Notes under the pieces: model-generated
Databases searched by the model: none
Told to the model about the DNA's origin: nothing
What the model saw: only the letters and a program-made list of their open reading frames with translations
Shown here: in pieces, positions 1-11,100 of the stretch
How the letters are laid out: each line of letters opens with the position of its first letter
Numbering within the stretch: position 1 is the first letter of the stretch
Position numbers and translations under genes: made by a program
Assembly (NCBI RefSeq): GCF_000340215.1
Contig: NW_006921537.1
Coordinates: 763,097 to 827,096, forward strand
Source of the DNA: Pseudocercospora fijiensis CIRAD86
Lineage: Eukaryota; Ascomycota; Dothideomycetes; Mycosphaerellales; Mycosphaerellaceae
Direction: 5' to 3'
DNA length: 64,000 nucleotides

Positions 1-1930
1 GATTAAGACCTATTACGTAGCGAGTTCGCGCGTCGCTCGCAGATAGGAAAGGATAAGAAGCAAGGCCTATAGGGAACAGCTAGGCGGAATTTCACGAGGC
101 TGTCTATGCGATAGGCGATTCCTATTAACGAGGTCCTAGAAGAGGAGCGAGTTATACGGAATAGTGTACCTATCTCCGTTAAATACCGGTACAAGCCTAG
201 CGACTAGCAGTTTACGGATAAAATAGACTTAAAGGGGATAGCAGATCTACACCCTCTCGAATTCTTAGATATACTAGACTAAGCGAAGATTGAATTAGAC
301 TATTAAGGAGTATCTATCCGGAGTCTTATAAATGCCGTTAAGAAGGCTAAGACGCAGAAGGCAGCCGTAGAAGACGACTTAAAGCAGGCCTAAGAGGACC
401 TAACATCCGCACGCGATAGGGCTATACTTATAGATAACTAGCTAGGCGGGCGTAGCTTAAGTCCGCTTAGGGATGAGGTTGCTAGCAGGGACCGGAAGAT
501 TAAGAAGCTCGAGTAGAGCATTATAGATTACGAGGAGCGTAAGAAGAAAGCCGCTTAGATAATCAAGGACCTAAAGTAGCTATCTAAGAATCGGCACCTC
601 TAGAACCTAGACCTATAAGAGTAGTATATAGCCCTAATAGCTTAGGCTATAGAGGAGGTAGGTAAAGAGAGATTCGATGCGTAGTTTAAGGTTTAGGATA
701 AGGCCAACCCGTCTAATCGCATGCTACAGATACCTTATAGAAAGGGCCTTACTACAGATAATGTTAAGAAAGCCCTTAGTACGAGAGTTGTAAAGAAGAA
801 GTCTATACGTAAGCAGAAGTCCGAATTGTAACGCCTGCTTAACGGTAAAGACGATAGCTTAGAAGACGAGAAACCGGGTCGTCGACGAGTCGAGGTCGTA
901 AAGACTAAGAAGATTCCTCTTAACGACAACGCTAGCTACACACCAAATCAGTTCGGCAGACGATCTAGCTCCGCACCGCTAGTGCTAAAGCCGCGCCGTA
1001 CCGATTAGTCCTATAGTAGAAAGAATCCTTTAACTAAGCCTCTAGTGTATTTACACTCTAAGGAGGACAAAGTTACTTTTACCGAATAGAAAGACAAGAT
1101 TACAGTATATATAGAGATAGAAGAAGTTATTAGGCGTAACGACCCTACATACATTAACACCTTTATAAGTTTTATTACCGGCGATGCCTACCTCCGTATC
1201 TACCCGAGGAAGCAAGCCGGCGATTTCACGCACTAGAAGCAGATCCTAGATGCTTTACCATTTAAGGAGCACTATAAGCGTATAAAGCACCGTAAGGAGT
1301 ACTAAACCCTAAAGTAGAAGGAAGGTTAAGCTTTCGACGACTTCTTCTCTAACTTCTAACTATATAGCTACTACCTAAAGCGAGGCAAGAGCGAGAAGGA
1401 AGCTTAAGAAGAACTAATAGAGGATATAAAGGAGAAGGTCGAATCTCGCTTAGCTAATAAGCTAGTAGGAGATTCCTTCCCTAGCCTCGACGTAATAGTA
1501 GATCGCTACCGCGATATCGAAGCCGACCTCAACCTTAATACGCGAAGCTCTACTAACCCGCGAGGTAGTAGTAGAGGACGTAGAGGCCGAGGAGGCGGTA
1601 GTGCCGGGAACAATACTAGTTTAGGCTCTCTAGCTTATAGAGGTAAGCCGAAGCATGTTTATTTCGACGAGAAGATAAAGAGCTCGTACGATTAGGATGC
1701 CGCTAAGAAGGCCGGTCTCCCCGGCTATCGCAACTTGACTAAGGAAGAAGCTTAGAAGCCGAGATCTAATGTTTTCTGCTTTGCATACAAGTCTAACGAG
1801 CACTAGCAGTAGCACAAGTCATGCCCTATGTTTGTATATAAGAAGACCGAGAAATCTATAGCTAAGATATCGGCTGTCTCTAGTAAGGAGAACAATAATA
1901 ACGACTCTACTGACTCGGGAAACTAAGGCC
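1..1930 (+). pseudogene. gag remnant of Gypsy element A
   Basis: Interrupted reading on the plus strand. About 330-620 reads as a Lys/Glu/Asp-rich coiled-coil-like stretch. About 1330-1620 holds a capsid-like segment (AFDDFFSNF, then a Glu/Lys helix) followed by an Arg/Gly-rich patch (GSSRGRRGRGGGS) typical of nucleocapsid. Near 1770-1830 a zinc-knuckle-like stretch starts VFCFAYKSNEH and ends HKSCP; the second expected Cys may have become Tyr. Many stops, so it is not expressed as a protein. The N terminus is cut by the window edge. Confidence 0.7.
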
Positions 1931-2049
1931 CTCCGAGTACAAGCGCAGTACCCGGAGGCTAGTTAACCTAGTCGATATAGTGCAAGGGAAGGATCTACCC
2001 GATAAAGGATTACCGCCGCCGTAGCAACTAACGCCGAAGAAAGACATCC

Positions 2050-5000
2050 CGGAAGTTATAGAATAGGAGGCGGTCGTGTTAGCAATAAAAGCTATCGACC
2101 TCCCTAAGAGGTTCGAACGTATAATCGTTAGTAGGATAGTATACAACACTACCTACGGCGAAATAGTGCTAAGCAACGATCTGCTTAATATTAGAGTAGA
2201 AGCGAATATCTGTCGTAGAAGCTTCGCGAAGGAATATATAAACAGGACTCGTTTGCTACACTCTTAGAACTTAAAGGGCTAGCAGGGCGAGGGCAGTAAG
2301 GATTCGGTTAAGGAATGTGTTTAGATCGAATTAGATATAGGCGGTTACGTTGAAATTGTTAACTACCTAGTCGCGGACACTAAGCCTAGAGTAGACATTA
2401 TTCTAGGTATACTATAGTATAGGAAGCATATACCTTACCTAGACCTACTTGACTACACCGTTACCTTTACGGCCGACAAATGCGGGAAAGATTACTTTAT
2501 AGGATCTACGCCTATTACCGTACGCTGCAAAGCAGTTATAAATACCTCCGACGGGAAGGTTAATATCCGAACACCCGACGACGCTTTCTCTTAGAAGGTG
2601 TCTAACATTGCTAGACCCCTCCGACGTAGGAGAGACAGTAGTGCAGCTTCCGAGACCGTAGCAGGCATTAGAATTAGTAATGTTCGCGATCCGTATAATA
2701 TCAAGGTTAGTAGTATAACGGCTGCCGAGGCGCTTGATATTCTTAAAGAACTAGGAGAGGGATACCTAGTATAGGAACTATCCGAAGAGGACAGTGCTAG
2801 TATTACTAATAAGACAGCTTTCGCTAACATCGTTGCAAAAGTTACTACCGTTACTATAGAAGACTTTGCCGCATATATAAAGGAGAAGCCGCCGCCTAAC
2901 ATCGACAAACTTCTACTATTACAGTTTGCTAAGTATGCCGACTGTTTCAATCCGGAAACAGCGTCGCAACTCCCTCCTTACCGGCCTAATACCGACATAG
3001 CTATCGACTTTAAGCCGGAATTCGAGAACAACCTAGACAAGCTGCTATAGGCAAAACCGTATCCTATAAGTTAACCCGAGTTAGAAGTAACTAAGAAGCA
3101 TGTTAATAGACTAAGAAGCAAGGGTTTTATCCGAGAGTCCCGAGCCTCGAAGCTTGTATTACTAGTCTTGATTATGCGCAAGCCGGGTAGAGGGCTACGA
3201 GTATATATTAACTATCGAGCAGTCAACGCTATAACAATTAAGAACAGGTATCCTATACCTTAGATCCGAGAGACAATAAGCCGTATAAGTAGTGCTAAGA
3301 TCTACACCGTCTTAGACGTTATCGCTGCATTTAACGAGCTCCGTATCCGAGTAGGAGATAAGTGGAAGACTGCTTTTACTACCCGCTACGGAACCTTTGA
3401 ATACCTAGTCGTGCCTTTCGGCTTGTGTAACGCACCTAGTGTTTTCTAGAGTTACATTAACAAGGCACTAAGGGAGTATCTCGACGACTTCTGCTCTGCC
3501 TACCTCGATAATATTATTATCTATAGCTAAACCTTTAAAGAGCATGTCGTATATATTAAGAAGGTGCTATAGCGGATATAGGAAGCTAGGCTTCCACTCG
3601 ATCTTTATAAAAGCAAGTTCTTCGTTATAGAAGTTAAATACCTCGGCTTGATTATATCAATAGAGGGTATTAAGATAGACCTAGAGAAGGTCCGTACTAT
3701 TAAGGAATAGCGAACACCTGAAAGCGTTCGGGAGGTGTTGTCCTTTCTTAGCCTTAGCAACTTCTACCGAAGGTTTATTAGAGGGTTCTTACAGATTGCT
3801 CTGCTATTAACGAACCTAACGAAAGGAAATGCGGTTAAGGGCAGGAAGAAGAAATCTAGCCCGAGATCCCGAGCTGCGTTCCGGTAGACGGAGGAATGTT
3901 AGTAAGCATTTGATGCCCTAAAGGAGGCATTTACGACGGCGCTAATACTAGCGCACTTTAATCAGTTCAAGCCTTGTATAGTAGAAGCTGACTCTTCTAA
4001 TAGGTGTATAGGTAGCATACTATTATAGATCGGAGACGATAGACTCCTATACCTAGTCGCCTTCTACTCCTGCAAAATAGACCCTACAGAATGTAACTAT
4101 AAGATCTACGATAAAGAACTTATAGCTATTGTTCGGGCTTTTAAGGAGTAGCGGCTAGAGTTAATAGTAGGGCAGGAGACCCGTATTATTACGGATCACC
4201 GCGGACTTAAGTACTTTATAACTACGAAGCAACTCAATCGCCGCTAAGCGAGATAGAGTGAATTCCTTTCCGCTTTCGACTTTAAACTAGAGTACCGGCT
4301 AGGCAAGCAGAACCTTGTCGCCGATACCCTATCGAGGAGAGAGTAGGATATAGACTCCTCCGAGGATGTTAAGAATCGCTAGCAAGTAGTTCTCAAACCT
4401 TACAACCTTCCTAATACGCAGCGCTAAGATCTCAAAGTAGCTACTATTACCTCCGGCATTACCGCAATAGATCAATACCGAGCGGTAGTTGCCTATCTCT
4501 CTGCGAACGAAGTCTCTATTAAGGAACTTATCGCCGCCGTATATAATAAGGACGAATTCGTATACGCAATTAAGGAAGCTAAGAAGTCGAATACGACACG
4601 GCTTCTATAGAAGATTAATACAGCTAATATTAATATCTCCGAATGCGAGCTCGTCGATAAGCTAATTAAGATTCAAGGGCGCACCTATGTGCCTTATAAT
4701 CTAAGGAGCGAAGTGCTAAGTAACATACATAATACTCCTATTGCTAGCTACCCCGGTAGAGACAAGACCTACGAGTTAATAATACGTGTGTACTACTAGC
4801 CTAGCATGTATGCCGATGTGTCTAAGTAGTGCAATGCGTGCTAGGTATATAAACGCTCTACGGCATTTAACAATGCCTACTAGGGCAGCTTACGACAGCT
4901 GCTAATCCTAAGCGGAGCCTACTAAGATATAGTAGTAGACTATATTGTTGAGCTCCCCGACAGCTATAGTATAGAAGGAGTCAAGTACAACAACATACTA

Positions 5001-6020
5001 ACCCTTACATATTGCCGTACGAAACGAAGACATTTTATACCCGTAACGGATCTTACACCGGAGACCGCCGCGGATGTCGTTATAAGATACGTCTAGAAGG
5101 ATACTAGTTTCTTTTAGAATGTTATCTTAGACCGAGGGTTATAGTAGACTAGTATATTCTAGAAAGCACTTATAGCTCGTACTAGTACTAACTAGAAGAT
5201 CTCTACTACCTTCTATCCGCAAACTAATAGGCAGTTAGAGAACAGTAACAAGGGGCTAGAATAGTATCTTCGTATATACGTTAATTACGTGCAAGACGAC
5301 TAGGTTTAGTAGCTCCCGATTGCTAAGTTTGCAATCAACAATTAGCAGTCTAGCGCAACCGGAGTCTTACCGTTCTACGTAACACTCGGGAGACATCCGG
5401 AGATGTATATAAAAGCACGTTAGACCCAACCTAAGGCAACTATAACGAAAGACTAGCGTTTTGCTAAGGCATATGCAGATGATTTTGTAAAGCATATTAG
5501 AGCTGTATAAGACCTCTGTACGATACATCTCGAAGCGACTAAAGCACGCTACGACGCTGCCGCTACTAACAGTCGGAAAGCAGCGCATTAGTACAAGCCT
5601 AGAGACAAGGTTTAGCTAGACACCCGTAATATTAAAACTAGGCGTCTATATAAGAAGCTCGATTACAAGAACGCAGGCCCTTTTAAAGTTAGCAAGGTCG
5701 TCGCGACTAATGTATACCGACTCGAATTGCTAAACGCCCTTCGCATCTACGACGTTTTCTATACTAGTCTCCTACGCCTAGTATCCGACGAACTATTTCC
5801 CGGCTAAAAGCACTATACCCCGCCGCCGATCGAAGCCGACGACGGTAGCAAGAGCTTTCACATTAAAGAGGTAGTAGATAGCAATTAGACCGGCAAAGCA
5901 AAAAAGAACGTAAAATACACTGTCCGCTAGGTCGGCGGTGAAATTATAACTAAACCTTACATTAACTTAAAGGGCTTAGCAGATGACCTTATAGTAGACT
6001 TTTATTATAAGAACCTATAA
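2050..6020 (+). pseudogene. pol remnant of Gypsy element A (PR-RT-RH-IN-chromo)
   Basis: Protease-like: around 2370-2470 the text DIILGIL is followed by HIPYLDLLDYTVTF, the flap-to-C-terminal part of retroviral-type proteases. RT: 3300-3530 has [45 protein letters not shown] and YLDNIIIYS at 3501, where the catalytic YLDD has become YLDN (GAC or GAT to AAT). RNase H: about 3940-4330. Integrase: about 4650-5560, with the HHCC-type zinc-binding region followed by the DDE core. Chromodomain-like: about 5860-6000 (FHIKEVVDSN followed by KYTVR and VGG). Numerous in-frame stops make it a dead gene. Confidence 0.85.
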
Positions 6021-6537
6021 GCGCTAGGACCGCCGCTACGCTAGAAGGCGCCGGACGGCTAGAAGTTTAATAACGTTGTCGAGCCTAACGACGAGCCTAT
6101 ATCGCAGCCTTAGTCTAAACCGACACTCGTCTAAACAGACGGCACTACTAGAGCCGCCCTAAGTCTAGCTAGCGCCGAAGTGCCGGAGAGGCAAACACGA
6201 TACAACCTAAGGCGTACTGCGGCACGATAACCGGTTAGAGGCTACGATTCGGGCCTAGACTTAAGGCACATTGCGGTGTAATAACTAGTCTATCGTAGGA
6301 GCTAAACCGGTGCGGACGCACTAGACGTATAACCTCTAGTTAGTTAGGAGTACCTTTGACCCCTATTGTTTCCTATTCGGGATGCGCGCTTATAAGGGTT
6401 GTTACTGTTATTACTTCGCACATTTATTTAGAAATTTGGAAAGCATTGCTACGGAGTTGTATAGATATACCCGGCATAGTTTTAACGGAAACTAATAGAC
6501 ACTAATAGACCTCCGCCTTGTAGGAGCTAATAGCGAT

Positions 6538-6720
6538 TTAGAGGGGGGGTAGTGTTATAGTGCACTGTTAGCTAGAAGTGTTTATCTTAGACATTTACTT
6601 CCCTTTGTTTGTTTAAGAATATTATCGTCGCCGTAGCGACGACAATTCCTCTTGTTCTAGCATAGCAAGTATTATATACTTTTACGCTACTTACTTAGCC
6701 TCTCGTAACCTAGTGCCCGT
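6538..6720 (+). repeat. polypurine tract and putative 3' LTR of element A
   Basis: A run of seven G inside a purine block at 6538-6551 sits directly before TGTTATAGTGCACTG at 6553. This is the usual arrangement of PPT followed by the TG start of a 3' LTR, 0.5 kb after the chromodomain. The matching 5' LTR is outside the window, so neither identity nor length can be tested here. The right end at about 6720 is arbitrary. Confidence 0.5.
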
Positions 6721-6834
6721 ATTAACGCCTAACCCTTCCCTACCTTCTATACGGCGCTTAGGCATTACCGAAGAATACTAAGAGGATAACTATACTCCCC
6801 TAGTTCTACCGATACGACTTAGTAACTAGAAAGC

Positions 6835-7720
6835 TCGATTGCGAAGCTAGAGGTACGTTTTAGGAACTCGCCGCTACCTATCGAGACCTTCTTCCTAGCC
6901 CTACCTCGCCCTCTAGTCTTGCAAACAAGTACGGTGCCCCTCCGTACGTATTCTCGGCTATAGTGCGCCTACGTAACAATAACCTAATCTCGGAAGCCCT
7001 CGTCGGTCGATTAAAGTAGGACGATACTATAGTATAGTAATATATTCGAAGACTCTTTCGCAACCTTAACTAAGAAGGCTCCTTATATATACTCGAGAAC
7101 TATTTAAAGCAGTATCGCAAGGATATAGCGTCGGTATACTCTAAGATATTAAGTAAGGTTATTCGGCTCGAGTAGGAACGTTTCGGGGAGAAATTATTCT
7201 TTAAGGCTCTTATACAGTCTTTAAAAGACTAGAGTTGCATCCTAAACAATAGCGAAGATCGGTATATACGCCTAAACTAGGATAATTTCTACCGATATTA
7301 GCCTGCGCCTAATACTAGGGAGGAGTTTAATTAGGGAGGCTAGGGATTTATATACTAATAGGAACCTAGTAAGGCAGACCTTCCTACTAACTAGCGGCAG
7401 TCTAGCGCCCCTTTAGCGAAACCTACTACCTACGCTTCGAAGGTCTCTACTCCTAGTAGAGTACTCCCGAACGTTAACTCCTAGTAGCTTAGTACCCCTA
7501 AGAAATAGCCTCCTTAGCTATCTTCTTTAAAGCAGCCTACGAACCCTATAGCTAATCCGAATAAGCGACAGACCCGCTAGGACATACAGGCTAAGGCGAC
7601 GCGGACCTAGGCTCTTATCGACTAATTTAACTAGTAGGGGCGAGGAGGCAATTATAGCGGCTAGGGCCGTAGAGGTAACTATAGTAGACTAGCGACTCGT
7701 AGTAGAAAGAAATAAGTGAA
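6835..7720 (+). pseudogene. degraded gag-like ORF with RG-rich basic tail
   Basis: One plus-strand frame stays readable for about 290 codons apart from TAG/TAA codons that mostly sit where Trp or Gln would fit. It reads as a helical N-terminal half (for example SALANKYGAPPYVFSAIV-like text near 6900-6970), a middle SKILSKVIRLE segment, a Ser/Pro linker, and a basic Gly/Arg tail (GRGGNYSG then GRRGNYSRLATRSRKK, about 7635-7715). The layout resembles a retrotransposon gag with an RNA-binding tail, but I do not recognise the family. No pol follows; a polypurine-like block and LTR-like start lie just downstream at about 7845-7858, which suggests a non-autonomous or deleted LTR element. Confidence 0.4.
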
Positions 7721-7844
7721 AGGGTATAGCAGCTAGCTAGCTAGGATACCGTTATAGGATAGTTAGTTTGGTTTTCCTTTACGTGTTTAAGGCTTTTCAG
7801 TCCGGGAGGTAAGGAAGCGTTAGTCTAAGGGCAAACTTCTTAGT

Positions 7845-8015
7845 CCGGGAGGGAAAATGTAGTAGGGAAACCCGGCTTAGTATAGGTGTGCCTACTTGTA
7901 CCCTCTTCCCCTGTTTTTGTATCCTAGTATATATATATACTACCTTTATAATTAGAACACATACATACATATACGATATAAGGAGATACAGCTACGACAA
8001 TACATAGCAATAAGG
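7845..8015 (+). repeat. putative PPT and LTR-like end
   Basis: GGGAGGGAAAA (7846-7856) is followed by TGTAGTAGGGAAACCC. The next 150 bases run through TA-rich sequence to an ACAATACA-type end near 8008. This fits a polypurine tract plus a short LTR belonging to the gag-like ORF upstream. No partner LTR was found by eye at the left side. Confidence 0.3.
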
Positions 8016-8659
8016 ATATAGGAGATGTACCTAATCTAGCTACAATATAGCCCTCCCTATAGCTATTCTCCTCTCTTTAATATTTACAACGCCTTCCCTT
8101 CGAAGTATACAATGCTACGCCGACCCCTCGTAGTTTACTAAGTACCCGGCCTATAGTATACAGTTCCCTATATATGTACCTTTACCTACGACCTACTCGT
8201 CCCGCCTATACTAGTAGTAGAAGCGCTAGTTGTCGTCTTACGTAGAGCCTTGCCCGCCGTTATCTTACGCGGAGCCTTACTCGCGACGCCCTTTCTAGCA
8301 CTAGAGCTAGCGGTAGTAGTAGTAGCCCTCTTACGTTAATGTACTATACTCGTTCTATTATTTCCGATCTTATTGCGACCCGTAGAAGTAGTAGGTCCCT
8401 TCTTGCGAGGCGTCGTAACTTAGTTAAGTAGACTCGCTATTATAAAAGTCGTTAAATTAAGGAAAAAAGTGCGTTACGAAGGTATACGAAGGCGCGCGCG
8501 GAGCGAGGGTATTACGGAGGTAGTAGATATAGAGCGTAGAGGTATAGGTATCGATACGAAGGTTAAATATAGCGAAAGAGGTAGTATCGCGGTATCGCTA
8601 GGTAATAGAGTAAGCTTCGCGCAAGCCTATATTATAGTAACGTTAGAGTAAGGAAAGAA
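8016..8659 (-). other. basic Lys/Ala/Thr/Ser-rich ORF relic, unidentified
   Basis: On the minus strand from about 8430 to 8210 one frame reads through as a strongly basic, low-complexity peptide with few stops. It contains TTPRKKGPTTTSTGRNK, then ASSSARKGVASKAPRK and AGKALRKTTTSAS. The SKAPRK and KALRK text resembles histone-tail or linker-histone composition, but nothing resembling a globular domain follows. I do not assign a function. The rest of the interval shows no gene; the short plus-strand frame at 8469-8651 looks like chance. Confidence 0.25.
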
Positions 8660-8710
8660 GGCAGGTACGGCTAAAAAAGGCAGGTACGGCTAAAAAAGGT
8701 AGGTACGGCA
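8660..8710 (+). repeat. 19-bp tandem repeat, 2.7 copies
   Basis: The unit GGCAGGTACGGCTAAAAAA occurs at 8660 and 8679 and partially at 8698. The copies are nearly identical and keep a CA dinucleotide that is rare nearby, so the duplication or its sequence is younger than most of the surrounding decay. Confidence 0.85.
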
Positions 8711-8988
8711 GACTTTGAAATATAGCCGGTATATATAGCCGGTATAGTAATAGGCGAAAGCCTCCTTTTAATAAATAGCCGGCGTAATAATAGTATCCTA
8801 CTATAGTATAGATATTCTTTAGTAATGCCTTTACTAGCTATAGTAATCTTATAAGTAACCTAGGCCTATTGCTATTAAATATAAGAAATATTAGGTAGGC
8901 TATACTAAACAAGCTAGTTATTTAGTAGGAAAAGGCCTACTACCGTCTCTATATACCGGCTACGAGTGCCGGCTATCGCTCTAAATTC

Positions 8989-9715
8989 AACTCCGCCCTA
9001 TCTCGGAGGCTAAGGTACCGAGCGGAAACCCTATAGCTTATATTTACTCGGTTATCGCGGAGCGCTTATAGGTAAGGTATTAGAAAAGAGTATAAAAAGT
9101 ACGAGAAGAGTATCCTAGGATATAGGTCGTAAGTGAATAAGAGTAGCACGCCTAGTTATTTATATAGTACGTTACTCTATACGACTAAGAGCCTATATTA
9201 TCTTATACTTCGCTTATAAGACCTCGACTCTACTAGTATACTATCGATCTCCTCCTCGGTCGCTAATACGCTATCTTAATTCTTCTTCGAGTTACCGGAC
9301 TTAGTGCGTATCTGTAGCTAATACTATGCAATAGCGCTACGTATTATAGAGAATTAACTCCGCCGTATCTCGAAGGCTAAGGTACCGAGCGGAAATCCTA
9401 TAGCTTATATTTACTCGGTTGTCGCGGAGCGATTATAGGTAAAGTATTAGAAAAGAGTATAAAAAGTACGAGAAGAGTATCCTAAGATATAGGTCGTAAG
9501 TGAATAAGAGTAGCACGCCTAGTTATTTATATAGTACGTTACTCTATACGACTAAGAGCCTATATTATCTTATGCTTCGCTTATAAGACCTCGACTCTAC
9601 TAGTATACTATCGATCTCCTCCTCGGTCGCTAATACGCTATCTTAATTCTTCTTCGAGTTGCCGGACTTAGTACGTATCTATAGCTGTATAATAGCGCTA
9701 CGTATTATAGAGAAT
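8989..9715. repeat. two direct tandem copies of a ~365-bp unit
   Basis: The stretch beginning AACTCCGCC at 8989 and ending ATTATAGAGAATT at about 9355 is repeated from 9356 to about 9715 with only scattered differences (for example CCCTA versus CCGTA near the start, and a short deletion near the end). The copies are head to tail with no spacer. No protein was recognised in either strand. Confidence 0.9.
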
Positions 9716-10105
9716 TTCTCGTTAAAGTTTCTCTCTCGTAGGCTTGCTATCTGCCTCGTAGTATAAAGGATTAAAGTGCTAATACTAAAGAATCTCCTTA
9801 TAGTTAGGATGCTAGAGCTCCTTAGGACCCCCGCACCCTAGGTCTAAACAGAGACGTGTTATAAACGTTCTATCGCCCTTTCGCTTACTACCCGCTAGGT
9901 CGCGATATACGAAGAAACTAATCTAAATATAGCTCGTCTCTATAATAGCCGGGTAAATATAGAGCGCTAGGTTTCTACTTCGTACCTTAGATTTAGGGAC
10001 GGCGCGGAGACAAAATTAGAAATGTAGCCGGTACCTATAGCCGGTAAAAGGATGCGAAAATAGGCCTCCTCCTAGGTTAATCTAACGACTAAATACAATT
10101 TCTAA
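9716..10105. other. RIP-degraded DNA, no gene recognised
   Basis: TA-rich sequence between the tandem duplication and the histone-like relic. It holds one dispersed TAGCCGG-type motif (about 10025-10046) but no readable protein motif. Confidence 0.5.
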
Positions 10106-10590
10106 CTAATCCGCTATAAACCGACGCCGAATTTTAGCTAGAAGCTACACATCTTTATTTTAAAGAGTAACCCGCTTCGTATAGATAGTAAGGAGGTTTA
10201 AAAGCTTAAGCTCGGTTACGAGAAATACCTCCGTAGCTTCCTAGAGAGTACTAATCGCCTTAGCCGTAAATCGTATACCAGACCGAAAATCTAATATAAT
10301 TTCTCGGACGAGTCGCTAGAAGGGAGTCTTAGGGATTAAAAGCTCGGTCCCTCTTTTATTTTAGAAAAGCCGGATCTAGCGAAGGGCAATAGTACCTAGT
10401 TTGAAGCGCCGCTTCTTTATCGTCGAGTCCTACCTTATTCCCTTTCTTTTAATAGAAAGATAACTTTTCTTCGCGATAGTCTTCGTCCGCCTACTCTTTT
10501 TAGCCTTCTCCTATCTACCTATAGCCTTCTTATTTTTCGGTACTATTTTCCGAGGAACCCCCTTCTTTCGTATATACTACGGAGAGCCTT
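10106..10590 (-). pseudogene. RIP-degraded histone H3-like gene
   Basis: The minus strand reads through a histone H3-type fold. Recognisable pieces are FKLGTIALR, IRLF, GTELLIPKTPF, RLVREIILDFRSG, RFTAKAISTL, EATEVFLV, YTKRVTL, NKDV and LLAKIRRR (about 10402 to 10120). Five internal stops sit exactly where histone H3 has conserved Gln (FQ, PFQRLV, LQEA, LQxKD, DVQL), as expected for CAA/CAG to TAA/TAG. A sixth stop follows ALR, where H3 has Glu. A basic segment upstream contains RTKTIAKKS, similar to the RTKQTARKS start of H3 tails, but it is shorter and diverged. The core differs from canonical H3 (extra residues before ELLIP, EL-K-LLNLL in the third helix), so it could be a CenH3-like or transposon-borne variant. 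It is dead as written. The upstream start is not resolved. Confidence 0.72.
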
Positions 10591-11100
10591 ACTCTTCCGA
10601 TATCTCGTTCTCGCTATAGTCTCCCTATACTTAGCTTACTTTACCCTTACCCTTTAGCCTCTAAAGATATTTATCTACGCGTTTAGGCGACGAAGGTATA
10701 TCGGTAGGACCTAGAAAATTAATAAGTATATAATTGTAAGGAGATATTAATGCTTCTTACCTTCTAGAACAAATAGTCTTCTATTAAACCGCCTTAGTAG
10801 GTTATCGTTAGATTCGAATAAAGGATAGTAGCTTAAGGAAGGGGAGGTAGCCGGCTTAGGAAGGCCCGAAGAGCCGAATCCTTAAGGCATATTTGTCTTT
10901 AAGAATATAGAGAAAGGGAAGAAGGAGAGGAAGAGCGAATAGAGAATTAGAAATAGTCCGTAGGTAAGCGGGGTCGGTTGCTATAGCAACTAGTCTGTTT
11001 AGGTCCTAGGAATTCGAAACATATTTCGGATATATACCGGCTATATATGCCGGCTATATTACCTTATACGTAAACGCTTCGTCTCCTTAAAGCTGCTCTA
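10591..11100. other. degraded interval between H3-like relic and hAT gene
   Basis: No protein motif recognised. A palindromic TATACCGGCTATAT / TATGCCGGCTATAT motif lies at about 11029-11057, one of many copies spread through 8.7-16.3 kb. Confidence 0.5.

Larger units (their letters stand above)
1..6720 (+). mobile_element. Ty3/Gypsy LTR retrotransposon A, RIP-degraded, 5' end outside window
   Basis: A conceptual plus-strand translation with many TAG/TAA stops gives, in order, a gag-like segment, a protease-like segment, reverse transcriptase, RNase H, integrase and a chromodomain-like tail. This order (RT and RH before integrase) is that of Ty3/Gypsy elements, and the terminal chromodomain suggests a chromovirus. 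A polypurine tract (about 6538-6551, AGAGGGGGGGTAG) is followed by TGTTATAG, a plausible 3' LTR start near 6553. The 5' LTR lies left of position 1. Stops fall where Trp or Gln is expected, as RIP produces. No intact gene remains. The family assignment is firm; the right edge of the LTR is a guess. Confidence 0.88.
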
